A DNA stretch of 64,000 bases from Methylococcales bacterium (lineage in GTDB: Bacteria > Pseudomonadota > Gammaproteobacteria > Methylococcales > Methylomonadaceae), in contig JAUZSN010000002.1 of the NCBI GenBank assembly GCA_030949405.1, positions 1,550,001-1,614,000 on the forward strand, in the 5' to 3' direction. This document shows positions 11,001 through 19,742 of the stretch, piece after piece. The notes under the pieces were generated by a model. The model searched no databases, was not told the DNA's origin, and saw nothing but the letters and a program-made list of their open reading frames with translations. The position numbers were made by a program, and so were the translations under genes. How positions within the stretch are numbered: position 1 is the first letter of the stretch; each line of letters starts with the position of its first letter.

Positions 11001-11447
11001 AAATACAGCTTGTCGCCGAATCGTTTAATGCTTGAAATTACTGAAGAAATTATTACTCAAAATGTAACTGAAAGTCTTGAAAAATTAAACGCTTTACAAG
11101 ACTTAGGCATTCATATTTCTATTGATGATTTTGGTATAGGCCATTCCTCGTTAGCCGATTTAAAGAACTTACCCATAGATCAGCTTAAAATTGATCAAAG
11201 CTTTATTCGAGATGTTTGTACTGATAATAACGTTGCTTTAATTGTGGAAGCGATGCTCATGATGGGGATTCATTTAGGATTAAATATTATTGCGGAAGGG
11301 GTTGAAAATCAGGAACAAATACAATTTTTACAAAAAAATAAATGTTACCATTATCAAGGTTATTATTTTAGTAAACCCCTACCGTGCTTTGAATTTAGTC
11401 AGCTATTAGCGAATAAAATTAACCCTTTTGATTCTTCATCACAATAG
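8046..11447 (+). CDS. MASE1-CHASE-GAF-GGDEF-EAL cyclic-di-GMP signalling protein
   Basis: A 1133-residue membrane sensor. Residues 5-215 form a multi-pass MASE1-like region (DVSPIWPPAGIALAL). About 230-480 is a periplasmic CHASE-like domain, followed by one more membrane segment (485-505). Then come a GAF domain (about 540-690), a GGDEF domain (motif GGDEF at 776-780) and an EAL domain (EAL at 910-912, DDFGIGHSS from 1027). The diguanylate cyclase active site is intact. The EAL motif and DDFG loop are also intact, so both synthesis and breakdown of c-di-GMP are possible; net activity cannot be read from sequence. The only neighbour with a related role is the PilZ protein 300 bases downstream on the other strand. 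Confidence 0.95.
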   Translation: MFKKKQLFILNFIALFAYILGRYVGHLLVLLPNDVSPIWPPAGIALALVLLYGYRVLPGIFLGAFVTQLVPFFFPSLHLAFDALLISLFVTLGVCLQAIFATYLIQRFVGKNDPLIEDLKILKFLFLGSILGSSLSPIFLSIELFYRQSDITSAKLLSYWLTEWSSEAIGILIMMPLLFIFFAKPRKLWKKRCNYVGYPLVLLLILSVTIFNYSKQQEAIRIKEVFSHESHLLDDALFNRLKSYQTVNLILKGFFQNSLFISQEEFKGFSTVILKQYQTLISIEWIPLVQQSERAEFEVLFNQCIYEKNANNIALIAPERSQYYPVAYIEPMQGKKNVLGFNLGSNPRIKKALLLASESEELVVTEKLVLTESMMDGIRFYSAIFSPRQGDKLELRGFVANTFSISNEIKALKTQNNKLEIELEILAGSTVIYSSLTHENSKKLQTFSLLRSSILSVANQRWKINYAPSKNFMLMQKSWGQWWLTLGGFLFTGLTGFVLLMLTGRTLRTEELVRLRTLDLSKAIKARDQHNKVLHAMVSPISLDALLALVVETTEADNSEILCSILLVDESGEYLVHGASGGLPLFYIQAIDGIKIGDLVGSCGTAAYLKKRIIVDNISQHPYWKNFAELAQKANLSACWSEPIMSSKQQILGTFAIYYHEPKSPDQEILDKITRLSQLISLAIEKKTSESKIHSLAFYDALTKLPNRRLLYDRLNTELKLVKDHSNYGALMFLDLDHFKILNDSLGHHIGDMLLIQVAERLKKCVREDDTVARLGGDEFVVLLKSHDKNLTSEHVLDYALMIAERILDALYIPYTLEKYEHVVTSSIGITLFGKDNNNIDNLFKQADTAMYEAKNRGRNTFSFYNNSMAEQVNQRLQLERDLRKAVNNAEFTLYYQAQYNERGHITGAEALLRWIHPEKGIIPVPDFMPMCEESGLILVIAESTLEIICQQLVKWPRLATISLNVSPRHFYQQLFVEQIKQKLSKYSLSPNRLMLEITEEIITQNVTESLEKLNALQDLGIHISIDDFGIGHSSLADLKNLPIDQLKIDQSFIRDVCTDNNVALIVEAMLMMGIHLGLNIIAEGVENQEQIQFLQKNKCYHYQGYYFSKPLPCFEFSQLLANKINPFDSSSQ

Positions 11448-11568
11448 CAGGCATTTTCACGGGCCGTTTTCCATAAAACAACCTGATTAACCTTAACACC
11501 TCAGCCGTTGGGTGTTCACCTACCGTCATAAAATGCGTATTTATATAAAATTCAACACAGGACTTCAC
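11419..11568 (-). other. Possible gene remnant opposite the end of the GGDEF-EAL gene
   Basis: A 49-codon minus-strand frame from a GTG ends in a sequence with protein-like composition (HFMTVGEHPTAEVLRL, LFYGKRPVKMP). It has no ribosome binding site and overlaps the 3' end of the upstream gene. It may be the tail of a lost gene. The rest of the gap 11448-11740 shows nothing else. Confidence 0.2.
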
Positions 11569-11740
11569 ATCTGAAACGTTGCAAACCCTCCTTTTTTATG
11601 GCGTTGTTTCTAGGTTATTGAAACGGAGGTTTTAACACGATGACTATGTGAATGACCGTATTGACCTGTAAGATTCATTAGGCAGAACCGTAGAAAAAAT
11701 ACGTCTTTGGATATTACAAGCATAAATTTTAATAGACAGA

Positions 11741-12043
11741 TTAGTTATCGCTCAATATTTCTAGGGTAGCCCCTATTTCATATTGATCATTTTCTAAACT
11801 CACAACTCGCATAACAACGGCTTTAGCGGTTATCGGAGGTGTTAAGGTTTGTTGAGGATTAATGATAACATTTAAGGTATCATTAATATTTAATGCCTGT
11901 GAGCCAATAAAAGAAACCCCCGCTCCACTGAGTGTTGTACAGCGACCGGTATAACTTTCTTTACTGCCATCAGCGTGTTTATATTGAATTTCACAATCGA
12001 CTTGCATTCTAAAAAATTCACGTTTTTCTCTAAAATCTGTCAT
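11741..12043 (-). CDS. PilZ domain protein
   Basis: A 100-residue single PilZ domain. The RxxxR c-di-GMP motif is seen as REFFR near the N-terminus. The second motif, usually (D/N)xSxxG, appears as TLSGAG, so the leading acidic or amide residue is replaced. PilZ proteins are effectors that change partner activity when they bind c-di-GMP. The altered motif suggests weak or lost binding, but this is inference. It lies convergent to the GGDEF-EAL gene, which could supply the signal. Confidence 0.9.
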   Translation of the reverse strand: MTDFREKREFFRMQVDCEIQYKHADGSKESYTGRCTTLSGAGVSFIGSQALNINDTLNVIINPQQTLTPPITAKAVVMRVVSLENDQYEIGATLEILSDN

Positions 12044-12250
12044 TTAAAAAAAGTTCCTCTTAATTTAGTAAGCGTTTATTTTTAACAGGGGCTAACGAAT
12101 AAGGTATCTTGTTCATGGGTTAGCGGTTTAAATTTTACTATAAATTAAGGTTATATGGGCTTTGATTTGTCGGGAACGCTGACTATTTCAGTAAAGTTGT
12201 GTAAAATTTAATTACTAACTATCCTCTAATTATCACTACTTGAGTTAATA

Positions 12251-13255
12251 ATGACCAAAGAAACTGTTCTCACAGGGATTACGACCACAGGAACCCCGCA
12301 TTTAGGTAACTATGTCGGGGCCATTCGTCCTGCTATTGAGGCGAGTAAAAATTCAGCGCTCACGCCTTTTTATTTTTTAGCGGATTATCATGCCTTAATA
12401 AAATGTCAGCAACCTGAGTTAGTGAGACAATCCAGTTTAGAAATTGCAGCGACTTGGTTAGCTTTAGGCTTGGATACGTCAAATGCGGTCTTTTATCGTC
12501 AATCCGATGTGCCTGAAATTATGGAATTAATGTGGATGTTGACCTGCGTTACTTCAAAAGGACTGATGAATCGTTCCCATGCGTATAAAGCGGTGGTGGC
12601 TGAAAATGAAGGTCAAGACCCTGATAAGGGAATTACTATGGGGTTATTTAGTTACCCTGTCTTAATGGCGGCGGATATTTTAATATTTAACGCCCATCAA
12701 GTGCCAGTTGGTAAAGATCAAATTCAACATATTGAAATGGCCCGCGATATTGCCAGTCGTTTTAATCATATTTATGGGGATCATTTTGTTTTGCCCAAGG
12801 CGATTATTGATGATAATTCCGCCACCTTATTAGGTTTGGATGGGCGTAAAATGAGTAAAAGTTATAATAATACCATTCCTTTATTTGTGCCTGAAAAGAA
12901 GCTTAAAAAATTAATTAATAAAATAAAAACAAATTCCTTAGAACCTGGTGAGCCTAAAGACCCTGATAACTGTACTTTATTTAGTACCTATCAAGCGTTT
13001 GCGAGTCCCAATGAGGTCGAAGCCGTTCGTAAGTTATATGCCGAAGGGATTGCATGGGGTGAAATGAAAAATTTATTATTTGAGCATATTAATGCGCAAG
13101 TCGCGCCAGCCCGCGAACGTTATCAAGCCTTATTAGAAAGTCCTGAGCATATTGAAAAAGAATTACTCGAAGGCGCAAAAAAAGCCCGTGAGATTGCTCA
13201 ACCTTTTATCCAAACCCTACGCAAAGCTGTAGGAATATCTGCCCTTTCCCTTTAA
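12251..13255 (+). CDS. trpS: Tryptophanyl-tRNA synthetase
   Basis: Class I synthetase that charges tRNA-Trp. The HIGH-type motif is HLGN (17-20) in [11 protein letters not shown] and the KMSKS loop is intact at 200-204 ([11 protein letters not shown]). The 334 residues match the bacterial enzyme. It starts a plus-strand run with a small acidic protein, a Spx-like protein and dapE, spaced by 12 bases or less or overlapping, which suggests an operon. Confidence 0.98.
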   Translation: MTKETVLTGITTTGTPHLGNYVGAIRPAIEASKNSALTPFYFLADYHALIKCQQPELVRQSSLEIAATWLALGLDTSNAVFYRQSDVPEIMELMWMLTCVTSKGLMNRSHAYKAVVAENEGQDPDKGITMGLFSYPVLMAADILIFNAHQVPVGKDQIQHIEMARDIASRFNHIYGDHFVLPKAIIDDNSATLLGLDGRKMSKSYNNTIPLFVPEKKLKKLINKIKTNSLEPGEPKDPDNCTLFSTYQAFASPNEVEAVRKLYAEGIAWGEMKNLLFEHINAQVAPARERYQALLESPEHIEKELLEGAKKAREIAQPFIQTLRKAVGISALSL

Positions 13256-13267
13256 AGTGAACCAATA

Positions 13268-13510
13268 ATGACTGAAACTCCTTCTAGTAACGCATTAATT
13301 TATGCCATCCTTGCCTTAAAAAGCGAAACCGATTTACAAAAAGAATTCATTGAATCCACTGAAATTTCCAATGAAGAACGAGAGGAAGAACAAGAAATTT
13401 TAGATGATGTTGAACAAGCGTTTATGGAATTTATTGATCTTTATAAAAAACGATGTAAAACGGATTCAGAATTACCTGCGATTGATGAACTACTCACCAG
13501 CGAGTTATAA
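13268..13510 (+). CDS. Small acidic helical protein of unknown function
   Basis: An 80-residue product, strongly acidic and probably all alpha (runs such as ESTEISNEEREEEQEILDD). No signal peptide or metal motif is visible and I do not recognise the family. It sits 12 bases after trpS and two bases before the next gene, so it is very likely translated as part of this operon. Confidence 0.75.
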   Translation: MTETPSSNALIYAILALKSETDLQKEFIESTEISNEEREEEQEILDDVEQAFMEFIDLYKKRCKTDSELPAIDELLTSEL

Positions 13511-13512
13511 CG

Positions 13513-13854
13513 ATGTACACCCTGTATGGTATTACAAGTTGCAGTACGGTCACTAAAGCTCGCCGTTTTTTAGATGAAAAAAAATGTGACTATCAATTTT
13601 ATGATTTAAAAAAACAACCGTTAACAGAGGCTTTAATCGGGGGGTTAGAAGCCCGTATTGGGTGGAAAATAATGCTGAATAAGCGCAGCACCACATGGCG
13701 ACAGTTGGAGGAAGCTCAAAAATTAGACGTTGATCCAGCCAAAGCGATTGCATTAATGATACGTTATCCGACGTTGATTAAACGGCCTTTATTGGATCTG
13801 GGTGAGCAATTATTGGTAGGTTTTAAAATTGATGATTATGATGCGGCCTTATGA
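13513..13854 (+). CDS. yffB: Spx/ArsC-like reductase family protein (YffB type)
   Basis: Thioredoxin-fold protein of the ArsC/Spx family, 113 residues. The conserved cysteine follows GITSC (YGITSCSTVTKARRFL) and the family tail YPTLIKRPLLDLG is present. There is only one cysteine in the active loop, so classical arsenate reduction is unlikely. Its overlap with dapE (four bases) matches the E. coli yffB-dapE arrangement. Real function in this family is not settled. Confidence 0.9.
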   Translation: MYTLYGITSCSTVTKARRFLDEKKCDYQFYDLKKQPLTEALIGGLEARIGWKIMLNKRSTTWRQLEEAQKLDVDPAKAIALMIRYPTLIKRPLLDLGEQLLVGFKIDDYDAAL

Positions 13855-14981
13855 GTGAAACCTTAGCGTTATTAAATGATTTAATTCGCCGAGAATCGGT
13901 TACGCCAAGAGATGCAGGGTGTCAGGATGTCTTGGTTAAACGGTTATCTAAGCTGGGTTTTAAAGAAGAACGCTTAGATTTTGAAGATACTCAAAACAGT
14001 TGGTTGAGACGTGGCGATGTTGAACCGTTATTGGTTTTTTTAGGGCATACCGATGTTGTCCCCACGGGAAATTTAGAGGCGTGGGATTTCCCTCCTTTTG
14101 AACCGACGATTCATGACGGTAAGCTTTATGGACGCGGGACTGCGGATATGAAAGGGGGGATTGCGTGTTTTGTCACGGCGGTTGAAAAATTTGTTTTGGA
14201 AAACCCAGATCATCAAGGGTCGATTGCTTTGATGATTACCAGTGATGAAGAAGGTTGTGCTAAAAATGGGGTGATTAAGGTTGTCGAGGTTTTAGAGCAA
14301 CGCGGTGAAAAAATTGATTGGTGTTTAGTGGGTGAACCGTCCAGTGAAAAGCGGGTAGGGGATGTCATTAAGGTGGGTCGCCGAGGGTCGTTATGTGCGA
14401 CTTTGAAAATTCATGGCGTTCAAGGGCATGTTGCCTATCCTCATAAAGCCGATAATCCTATTCATAGTTTTTCTGCGGCACTTAAGGCTTTAACGGATGA
14501 AGTTTGGGATCAAGGGAATGAATTTTTCCCCCCGACGAGTTTACAAGTTTCCAATATTAACAGTGGGACAGGGGCGGAAAATATTATTCCAGCCGATGTT
14601 GATGTGATGTTTAATTTACGTTTTTCGACGGAATTAAGTGCAGCGGTTATTAAACAGCGGGTTCAGGCTATTTTAGATCTGTATTCGTTTCGTTATGAGT
14701 TAGTGTGGCGGTTATCGGGCAATCCATTTTTAACGACAGGAGACGAGTTAATTGAGGCCGCTCATCAAGCCATTAAATCGGTGGTGGGAATTGAGACTTT
14801 AGATGATACGGGCGGTGGAACATCGGATGGCCGTTTTATTGCACCGACAGGGGCGCAAGTCATTGAGTTAGGGCATTTGAATGGCACTATTCATAAGGTG
14901 AATGAGAATATTCCTGTGGATGATTTGGCGGTTTTAAGTGCGATTTATGAAAAAATACTGGTTAATTTGTTGTTAGCGTGA
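13851..14981 (+). CDS. dapE: Succinyl-diaminopimelate desuccinylase
   Basis: Zinc-dependent M20-family hydrolase that releases succinate from N-succinyl-LL-diaminopimelate in lysine and peptidoglycan-precursor synthesis. Metal ligands and catalytic residues are in place: H66 and D68 in GHTDVVPTG, D99 in GTADMKGG, E133/E134 in SDEEG, and the C-terminal histidine in GTIHKVNE. At 376 residues it has the standard length. It overlaps the preceding yffB-like gene. The 287-base gap that follows holds only a distant GGCAGGGG/CCCCTGCC inverted pair. Confidence 0.97.
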   Translation: MSETLALLNDLIRRESVTPRDAGCQDVLVKRLSKLGFKEERLDFEDTQNSWLRRGDVEPLLVFLGHTDVVPTGNLEAWDFPPFEPTIHDGKLYGRGTADMKGGIACFVTAVEKFVLENPDHQGSIALMITSDEEGCAKNGVIKVVEVLEQRGEKIDWCLVGEPSSEKRVGDVIKVGRRGSLCATLKIHGVQGHVAYPHKADNPIHSFSAALKALTDEVWDQGNEFFPPTSLQVSNINSGTGAENIIPADVDVMFNLRFSTELSAAVIKQRVQAILDLYSFRYELVWRLSGNPFLTTGDELIEAAHQAIKSVVGIETLDDTGGGTSDGRFIAPTGAQVIELGHLNGTIHKVNENIPVDDLAVLSAIYEKILVNLLLA

Positions 14982-15268
14982 GTAATTAATTAAGTAATGA
15001 AATGAAAGAGGGCAGGGGGGAACGTTTAAAAATTATTGAAATACGGGATGTTTTTTTTGATTTTTTTACGTTAAATAGGCATGATCACCCCTGCCATTCA
15101 AACGAATGAAATTGACTATTTTTTAGACAAAAACGAGCTGAAAATGCGTTTTAAAATGGCTAACTTTTTAGGGCTATTTTATGTGGAAAAAACACGCTTA
15201 TAAATCATTGAATCTATTAGAAAATAAAAAAATTATGGGGTTTGAATGGCTACCTGTTAGAGAAGGTA

Positions 15269-18200
15269 TTAGGTTGTTTGTAGACTTGTCCATAAAGGAG
15301 CTAAACAATGCTCACAAAATTCAATAAATTCGCTGGAAAATACGGTGGATAAATCGTCTGTATGACCATAAAGTCGTTGTATTTCTAATTCGTAGCTTGT
15401 TTCTAATGCTAGCTTTAATTTGTCCGTTGCAACCGCTAACGCAGATTTATGACTGCGCGTACTGAGGGTTAAATTATGGACTTGTTTGGCATAATCTAAC
15501 GCAATATCAACAAATAATGCATCAGGTATTTCTAAGCCCCTACGATACAGCGTAATAAGCGTCTGCAAAATCTCAACACTTTGATGTTCACTTTTTAAAA
15601 TGAAACAGGACTCTTTACTGACGATATAAGTGCGTTGAGGCTCATGCTGATTAATTAAGCAATGATGTAGCCATGCCAGTAATAAATCCTTTCCCTTAAG
15701 CGGCGCGTAACGAAAAAATAAACTGCCGTGTTGATAACGATTATAAAGTTTCCCCGTTAAATAAAAATCCCCACAACGATAATCAAGGGCTAAATTTTCT
15801 AAAGGTTCACCTAAATTTAATGCCTGAATTTGTTGAACAAAGGCCACTAGGGTTTGTTGTTGCTTGATAAATTCAACTTCCCCCAAAACCCCTGATAACC
15901 ACCGACCTTGCGCCTGTAATTTTTCTAAATTAAACTCTTTTTGGGCAAGCAAAGTCATAATCCAATCGTCTTTAATACCATAAGCGGTTAGAGGGTCAAT
16001 CTCAAAGGGTTCATTCCTATCGGCGGCTGAGTCTAAAGGCTGAAGATAAACCCCCAGTTGACGACGAAAAAAATAACGCTGAGGATGACGATAAAATTTA
16101 CACAGCTCATCTAATTCTATAATTTTATTTTCCGTGAGAGGAAGTGTGTTTATCCACCACGGGGCAAGCGGTTGTTTTTCTTCAGCGAGTGCCTGAGCGG
16201 TTTCTTTATCATTAACAGAATAACTAAATAACTTTGGATTTTGAGGATTAAAATACGGCAAACTAAAGGGTTGTAAGGGGTGTTTAATCACTAAATCATT
16301 CGCCGTTAACCCGTAATTTTGAATCATCGTCTCTAATAATTCACTGATAATAACAGAGGGCGGAATGGTTTCATTTTGACGTTGCGATTGACCTCGATAA
16401 GTCACTATTAAACGCTGTTCTGTGGACATTAAAAGTTGCAAAAACTGCGCTCGGTCATCTTTACGTTGTGACGGATCGCCTTGTTTAGGGGACTTAGCTA
16501 ATAAATCAAAACTGGGTGTCCGTTCCAAACTAGGAAAATCGCCTTCATTCATCCCTAAGACCGCAATCACTTTAAAAGGGATTCCTCGAACAGCCGTCAT
16601 CATACTAAAGTTTAACAGACCTCGAAATAATCCCTGTGCTGATTTTGGGTTAACCTGTGTAGTTTCTAGCCAATAAATAATCACCGATAATTCAATAGGT
16701 TGATCGAAATGAAAACCAAAGGTTTCATCCATCTCTGTCAATAGCGCGTAAAGCGGTTGCGTCTCTTGATCGTCGATCATCAGCACGTCTACATAATGAA
16801 CTAAACGTTCCCCCCAGTCTTTCAATGATTTAGCGGTTGTTAATTCATCACTGGCCTTGAATAAAAGCTGAATGAAATCATTTAATCCGCCAAGAGCTTG
16901 GGCCGTTGAACCTTCGAGTTCTATATACGGTAAAATCCCGTCAACTAAGACATCATCCGTTGCAAAAGCATAACCCATAAGCAACCGTTCCATACTGGCC
17001 TGCCATGTATTTTCATTTAATGGCGGCAACCCTAATTGGTGTTTATGTTCGGCGGATTTCCCCCAACGGACATAAGTATCCGCAAGCCATCGTTTAATCG
17101 TGGCTAAATCCGTTATGGATAAATCAAAGTGTGGAAATATGAGTTCTTGTTCTAATAAATCCAAAACATCAGGCCATTCAAATCGACTGTTGATAAGGCG
17201 TAAAAATTGGATAAACGTGGCGGCGACGGAATGCGTCTGTGAAAAAATAGGACTGTTAATCGTGTGAGGAATATCATCAAAAATTCCGCGAATAAAAGGC
17301 GCGTACTGATTTATATCAGGGGCAACCACACTTATATCGCGCAGGGTTAATTCAGGCTGTTCTTCCAGCGCGGCTAATAATACATTTTTTAAAACTTCAA
17401 TTTCACGAGTTTTGGAATGACAGGCATGAATAGAAAGAGAATCATCCGCCGTTAATTTAATAAAAAAGGGCTGAGTCGATGAATAGGCAATGTCATCCTG
17501 TAATTGTTGAAGATTATTTTTTAGTGTTCTTTTTAAAGGGATGAGCGGTTGTGTATTAAGCGCGGTATTTGTTTGCAATAAGTGCAAAAATCCCTGATCT
17601 TGTTGCCCTAAACTTTTTATTAACGGATGCGTCGAGGGAACTAATGACGGTGTTTGTAAAAAGAAATGAAGATCACAATGGCCTGCTAAGGCGTTTAAAT
17701 AATTTAAATGTAATGGCGGTAAGTGATTAACCCCCAAAATAAAAAGTCGCTGAGGTAATAAATATTTAAACGTTCCGATAGGGGAATTATTTAAGGTATC
17801 AATCGCGGATTGCCAATGCGTTTTTTCACTTATTTGATGCGTTTTAATTTGTAGCCATAACGCCTGTTGCCATTTTTCTGAGGGATCTTGCGTTAAATAA
17901 CCGCCTTGTTGCCATGCGTTTAATAATTCAGGGCGCAGTTGTTGGTATTTCTCAAATAATTGAGCGATTTCTATGGCCAATTGATAACGTTTTAAGGCTT
18001 TATTTTCAGCATTTAAATAGGTCTGTAGCGGCGCGTAAAATGGGTTGTCAAGATGATGGAGTGCGTGTTCTATTTGCCAGCGGAGTGTGTTGCTATTAAG
18101 GGGTAAATCTTCGTTTAAAAGAGGGGCGATTTTGGCGGTAATTGATTTAAAAAATTGGGAGGGGGCTAGATATTGATAATGCGCCCAAACTTTAAACTGT

Positions 18201-18355
18201 TGTGCAAATTGCTGTGATAGCCACTGTTCTGTGGCGAAGTTTTGAATTAAAAACTGTTCTTTTGCAAAGACATCATTAAGAGGGTAATTTTTAATGAAGC
18301 GGATTAGTTGGCTAACTAATGTGCTGTTATTAGCAGCGGTATAAAGTGTAAACAT
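15269..18355 (-). CDS. recC: Exodeoxyribonuclease V gamma subunit (RecC)
   Basis: The 1028-residue product matches RecC of the RecBCD helicase-nuclease, which recognises Chi and loads RecA for double-strand break repair. Family blocks include an N-terminal inactive helicase-like region (FLIQNFATEQWLSQQFA), GMNEGDFPSLERTPSFDLLA and the C-terminal FYRHPQRYFFRRQLGV. E. coli RecC is about 90 residues longer. Neither recB nor recD is in the window. It may be last in a minus-strand run beginning at 21015. Confidence 0.93.
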   Translation of the reverse strand: MFTLYTAANNSTLVSQLIRFIKNYPLNDVFAKEQFLIQNFATEQWLSQQFAQQFKVWAHYQYLAPSQFFKSITAKIAPLLNEDLPLNSNTLRWQIEHALHHLDNPFYAPLQTYLNAENKALKRYQLAIEIAQLFEKYQQLRPELLNAWQQGGYLTQDPSEKWQQALWLQIKTHQISEKTHWQSAIDTLNNSPIGTFKYLLPQRLFILGVNHLPPLHLNYLNALAGHCDLHFFLQTPSLVPSTHPLIKSLGQQDQGFLHLLQTNTALNTQPLIPLKRTLKNNLQQLQDDIAYSSTQPFFIKLTADDSLSIHACHSKTREIEVLKNVLLAALEEQPELTLRDISVVAPDINQYAPFIRGIFDDIPHTINSPIFSQTHSVAATFIQFLRLINSRFEWPDVLDLLEQELIFPHFDLSITDLATIKRWLADTYVRWGKSAEHKHQLGLPPLNENTWQASMERLLMGYAFATDDVLVDGILPYIELEGSTAQALGGLNDFIQLLFKASDELTTAKSLKDWGERLVHYVDVLMIDDQETQPLYALLTEMDETFGFHFDQPIELSVIIYWLETTQVNPKSAQGLFRGLLNFSMMTAVRGIPFKVIAVLGMNEGDFPSLERTPSFDLLAKSPKQGDPSQRKDDRAQFLQLLMSTEQRLIVTYRGQSQRQNETIPPSVIISELLETMIQNYGLTANDLVIKHPLQPFSLPYFNPQNPKLFSYSVNDKETAQALAEEKQPLAPWWINTLPLTENKIIELDELCKFYRHPQRYFFRRQLGVYLQPLDSAADRNEPFEIDPLTAYGIKDDWIMTLLAQKEFNLEKLQAQGRWLSGVLGEVEFIKQQQTLVAFVQQIQALNLGEPLENLALDYRCGDFYLTGKLYNRYQHGSLFFRYAPLKGKDLLLAWLHHCLINQHEPQRTYIVSKESCFILKSEHQSVEILQTLITLYRRGLEIPDALFVDIALDYAKQVHNLTLSTRSHKSALAVATDKLKLALETSYELEIQRLYGHTDDLSTVFSSEFIEFCEHCLAPLWTSLQTT

Positions 18356-18466
18356 ATCGTTTAAGGACGAAGCCCATAAATTTTAAAAAATACGAGGGAA
18401 AAATTTTGGCGTAGGGAGTACGTTGAGGTCAATGATACTCAAAATTAAAGCCTAAGCGGTGATCCG

Positions 18467-18712
18467 TTATTTTATCATCTTTGGGTCGGCTAAGGGTTCT
18501 GCATAGTCAACCCAAATACCCTCATGGTACTTTTTACCCGATTCATTGATAATGTAATGATAGGAATCAGATTTGTCGTTATAAAGATGGCACGCGGTCA
18601 AAGCGGCTTCCAATCCTTGAAAATGATGCAACTCCACTTGCCGATAAACCGTTTTAATCCAAGGAGGTTGGTTATGAACGGGAATAATCTCAGATTTAAG
18701 CAAACGATACAT
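18467..18712 (-). CDS. Small protein of unknown function
   Basis: An 81-residue frame with a balanced, soluble composition (VYRQVELHHFQGLEAAL, DSYHYIINESGKKYHEG). It has no signal peptide, no recognisable motif and no good ribosome binding site. It lies between recC and the Mur-ligase-like gene on the same strand. The composition is protein-like, but I cannot name the family. Confidence 0.5.
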   Translation of the reverse strand: MYRLLKSEIIPVHNQPPWIKTVYRQVELHHFQGLEAALTACHLYNDKSDSYHYIINESGKKYHEGIWVDYAEPLADPKMIK

Positions 18713-18763
18713 GATTAATGTCTGGCATAGAAAGGTTGAGTTGAGAAGGTGATATTTTTTAAT

Positions 18764-19651
18764 CTAGGTTTCAATTTTCAATCCATCGGATGTATGAGCA
18801 TCATCGACTAATAAAGTGGAATCTTGCCCTGCATCAACGGTTTCTAAACCCTTTTTAGCGGGTAAATAGGATGATAAGGTCGTTTGAATCACTTCTTCAG
18901 AAATTTTAAGATATCGAAGCACATTGGTCGCCGCTTTAATATTTAAACGATTAAAATCCCCTAGCAGCTTAGTCGTAAAATCAATGCTTTCTTGTTTAAA
19001 ATTTTGCGGATGAATTTTATGAGCCTTGCCATCCCGCATAAAATTTAATTTTGTTTGTTTATAATTTTCAAAGGTTTTATGGTAATCCAAATGATTGGGG
19101 GTAATATTGGTAAGGAGTTTAATATTAAAATCAATCCCTAACAGGCGTGCTTGATCGATGCCTTCAGAGGTCACTTCCATGATAAAGTGCGTTCCACCTT
19201 GGTTTAAATGATCGTTCATAACCCGTTCAATATCAGATGGTTTAGAGCTAGACGGGTCTTGATTATCTGAATTTAAGGGGCTTAATACAAAAGGCTTATA
19301 ACCTGCGGACTTTAAGACTTCACCAATTAAATAGGAAACAGACGTTTTTCCATGGGTTCCCGTAATGCCAATGACACAAAGATCTTTTGACGGATGTTGG
19401 TAAGGGGCATTAACCTTTTTACGTGACCGATTTTTTAAAGAAAGCTGAGGGCGTTTTAAACGATGTGTGGAAAGGGGATTAACCGTTTCCTTTAACTCAG
19501 CAGACGATTGCGTTTTTTTTAATGAAGGGACAAGGCTTTTAAGTTGGCGGGGTTTATAGGTAACGGCTATTTTTTTTTGAACGACTGACTCGACAGGCTC
19601 AAAAGAATTATTTAAATAATTCGTTTTTGAATAGGGTTCGATAGTGTTAAT
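18764..19651 (-). CDS. Truncated Mur-ligase-like protein with an apparent AUU start
   Basis: Residues 95-104 are the Mur P-loop GITGTHGKTS. The metal/ATP-site features IMEVTSEGI and TNITPNHLDYH follow, and the frame stops just after VDDAHTSDGLK. The C-terminal ligase domain (about 130 residues in MurE) is therefore missing, and the usual N-terminal UDP-binding domain is replaced by a basic, low-complexity stretch. No ATG, GTG or TTG exists upstream of the P-loop. The frame opens at ATT 19651, with GAGG seven bases before it, giving 295 residues. It could be a decaying MurE paralogue or a reduced ATPase domain. An ATG at 19707 in another frame (18 codons) would require a frameshift. It follows the methyltransferase gene. 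Confidence 0.55.
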   Translation of the reverse strand: MNTIEPYSKTNYLNNSFEPVESVVQKKIAVTYKPRQLKSLVPSLKKTQSSAELKETVNPLSTHRLKRPQLSLKNRSRKKVNAPYQHPSKDLCVIGITGTHGKTSVSYLIGEVLKSAGYKPFVLSPLNSDNQDPSSSKPSDIERVMNDHLNQGGTHFIMEVTSEGIDQARLLGIDFNIKLLTNITPNHLDYHKTFENYKQTKLNFMRDGKAHKIHPQNFKQESIDFTTKLLGDFNRLNIKAATNVLRYLKISEEVIQTTLSSYLPAKKGLETVDAGQDSTLLVDDAHTSDGLKIET

Positions 19652-19742
19652 TAGGTAGCCTCTAGTAGGTTATAAAATATAAAGTAGGATTGTAGGGGAT
19701 GCTTCATTTCTGGGTATTCGTTATTATTTGGAAAAAGACCGA

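Noticed and set aside
15181-15327. Plus-strand frame beginning MWKKHAYKSLNLL
   Set aside because: It runs antisense into the end of recC and has no ribosome binding site.
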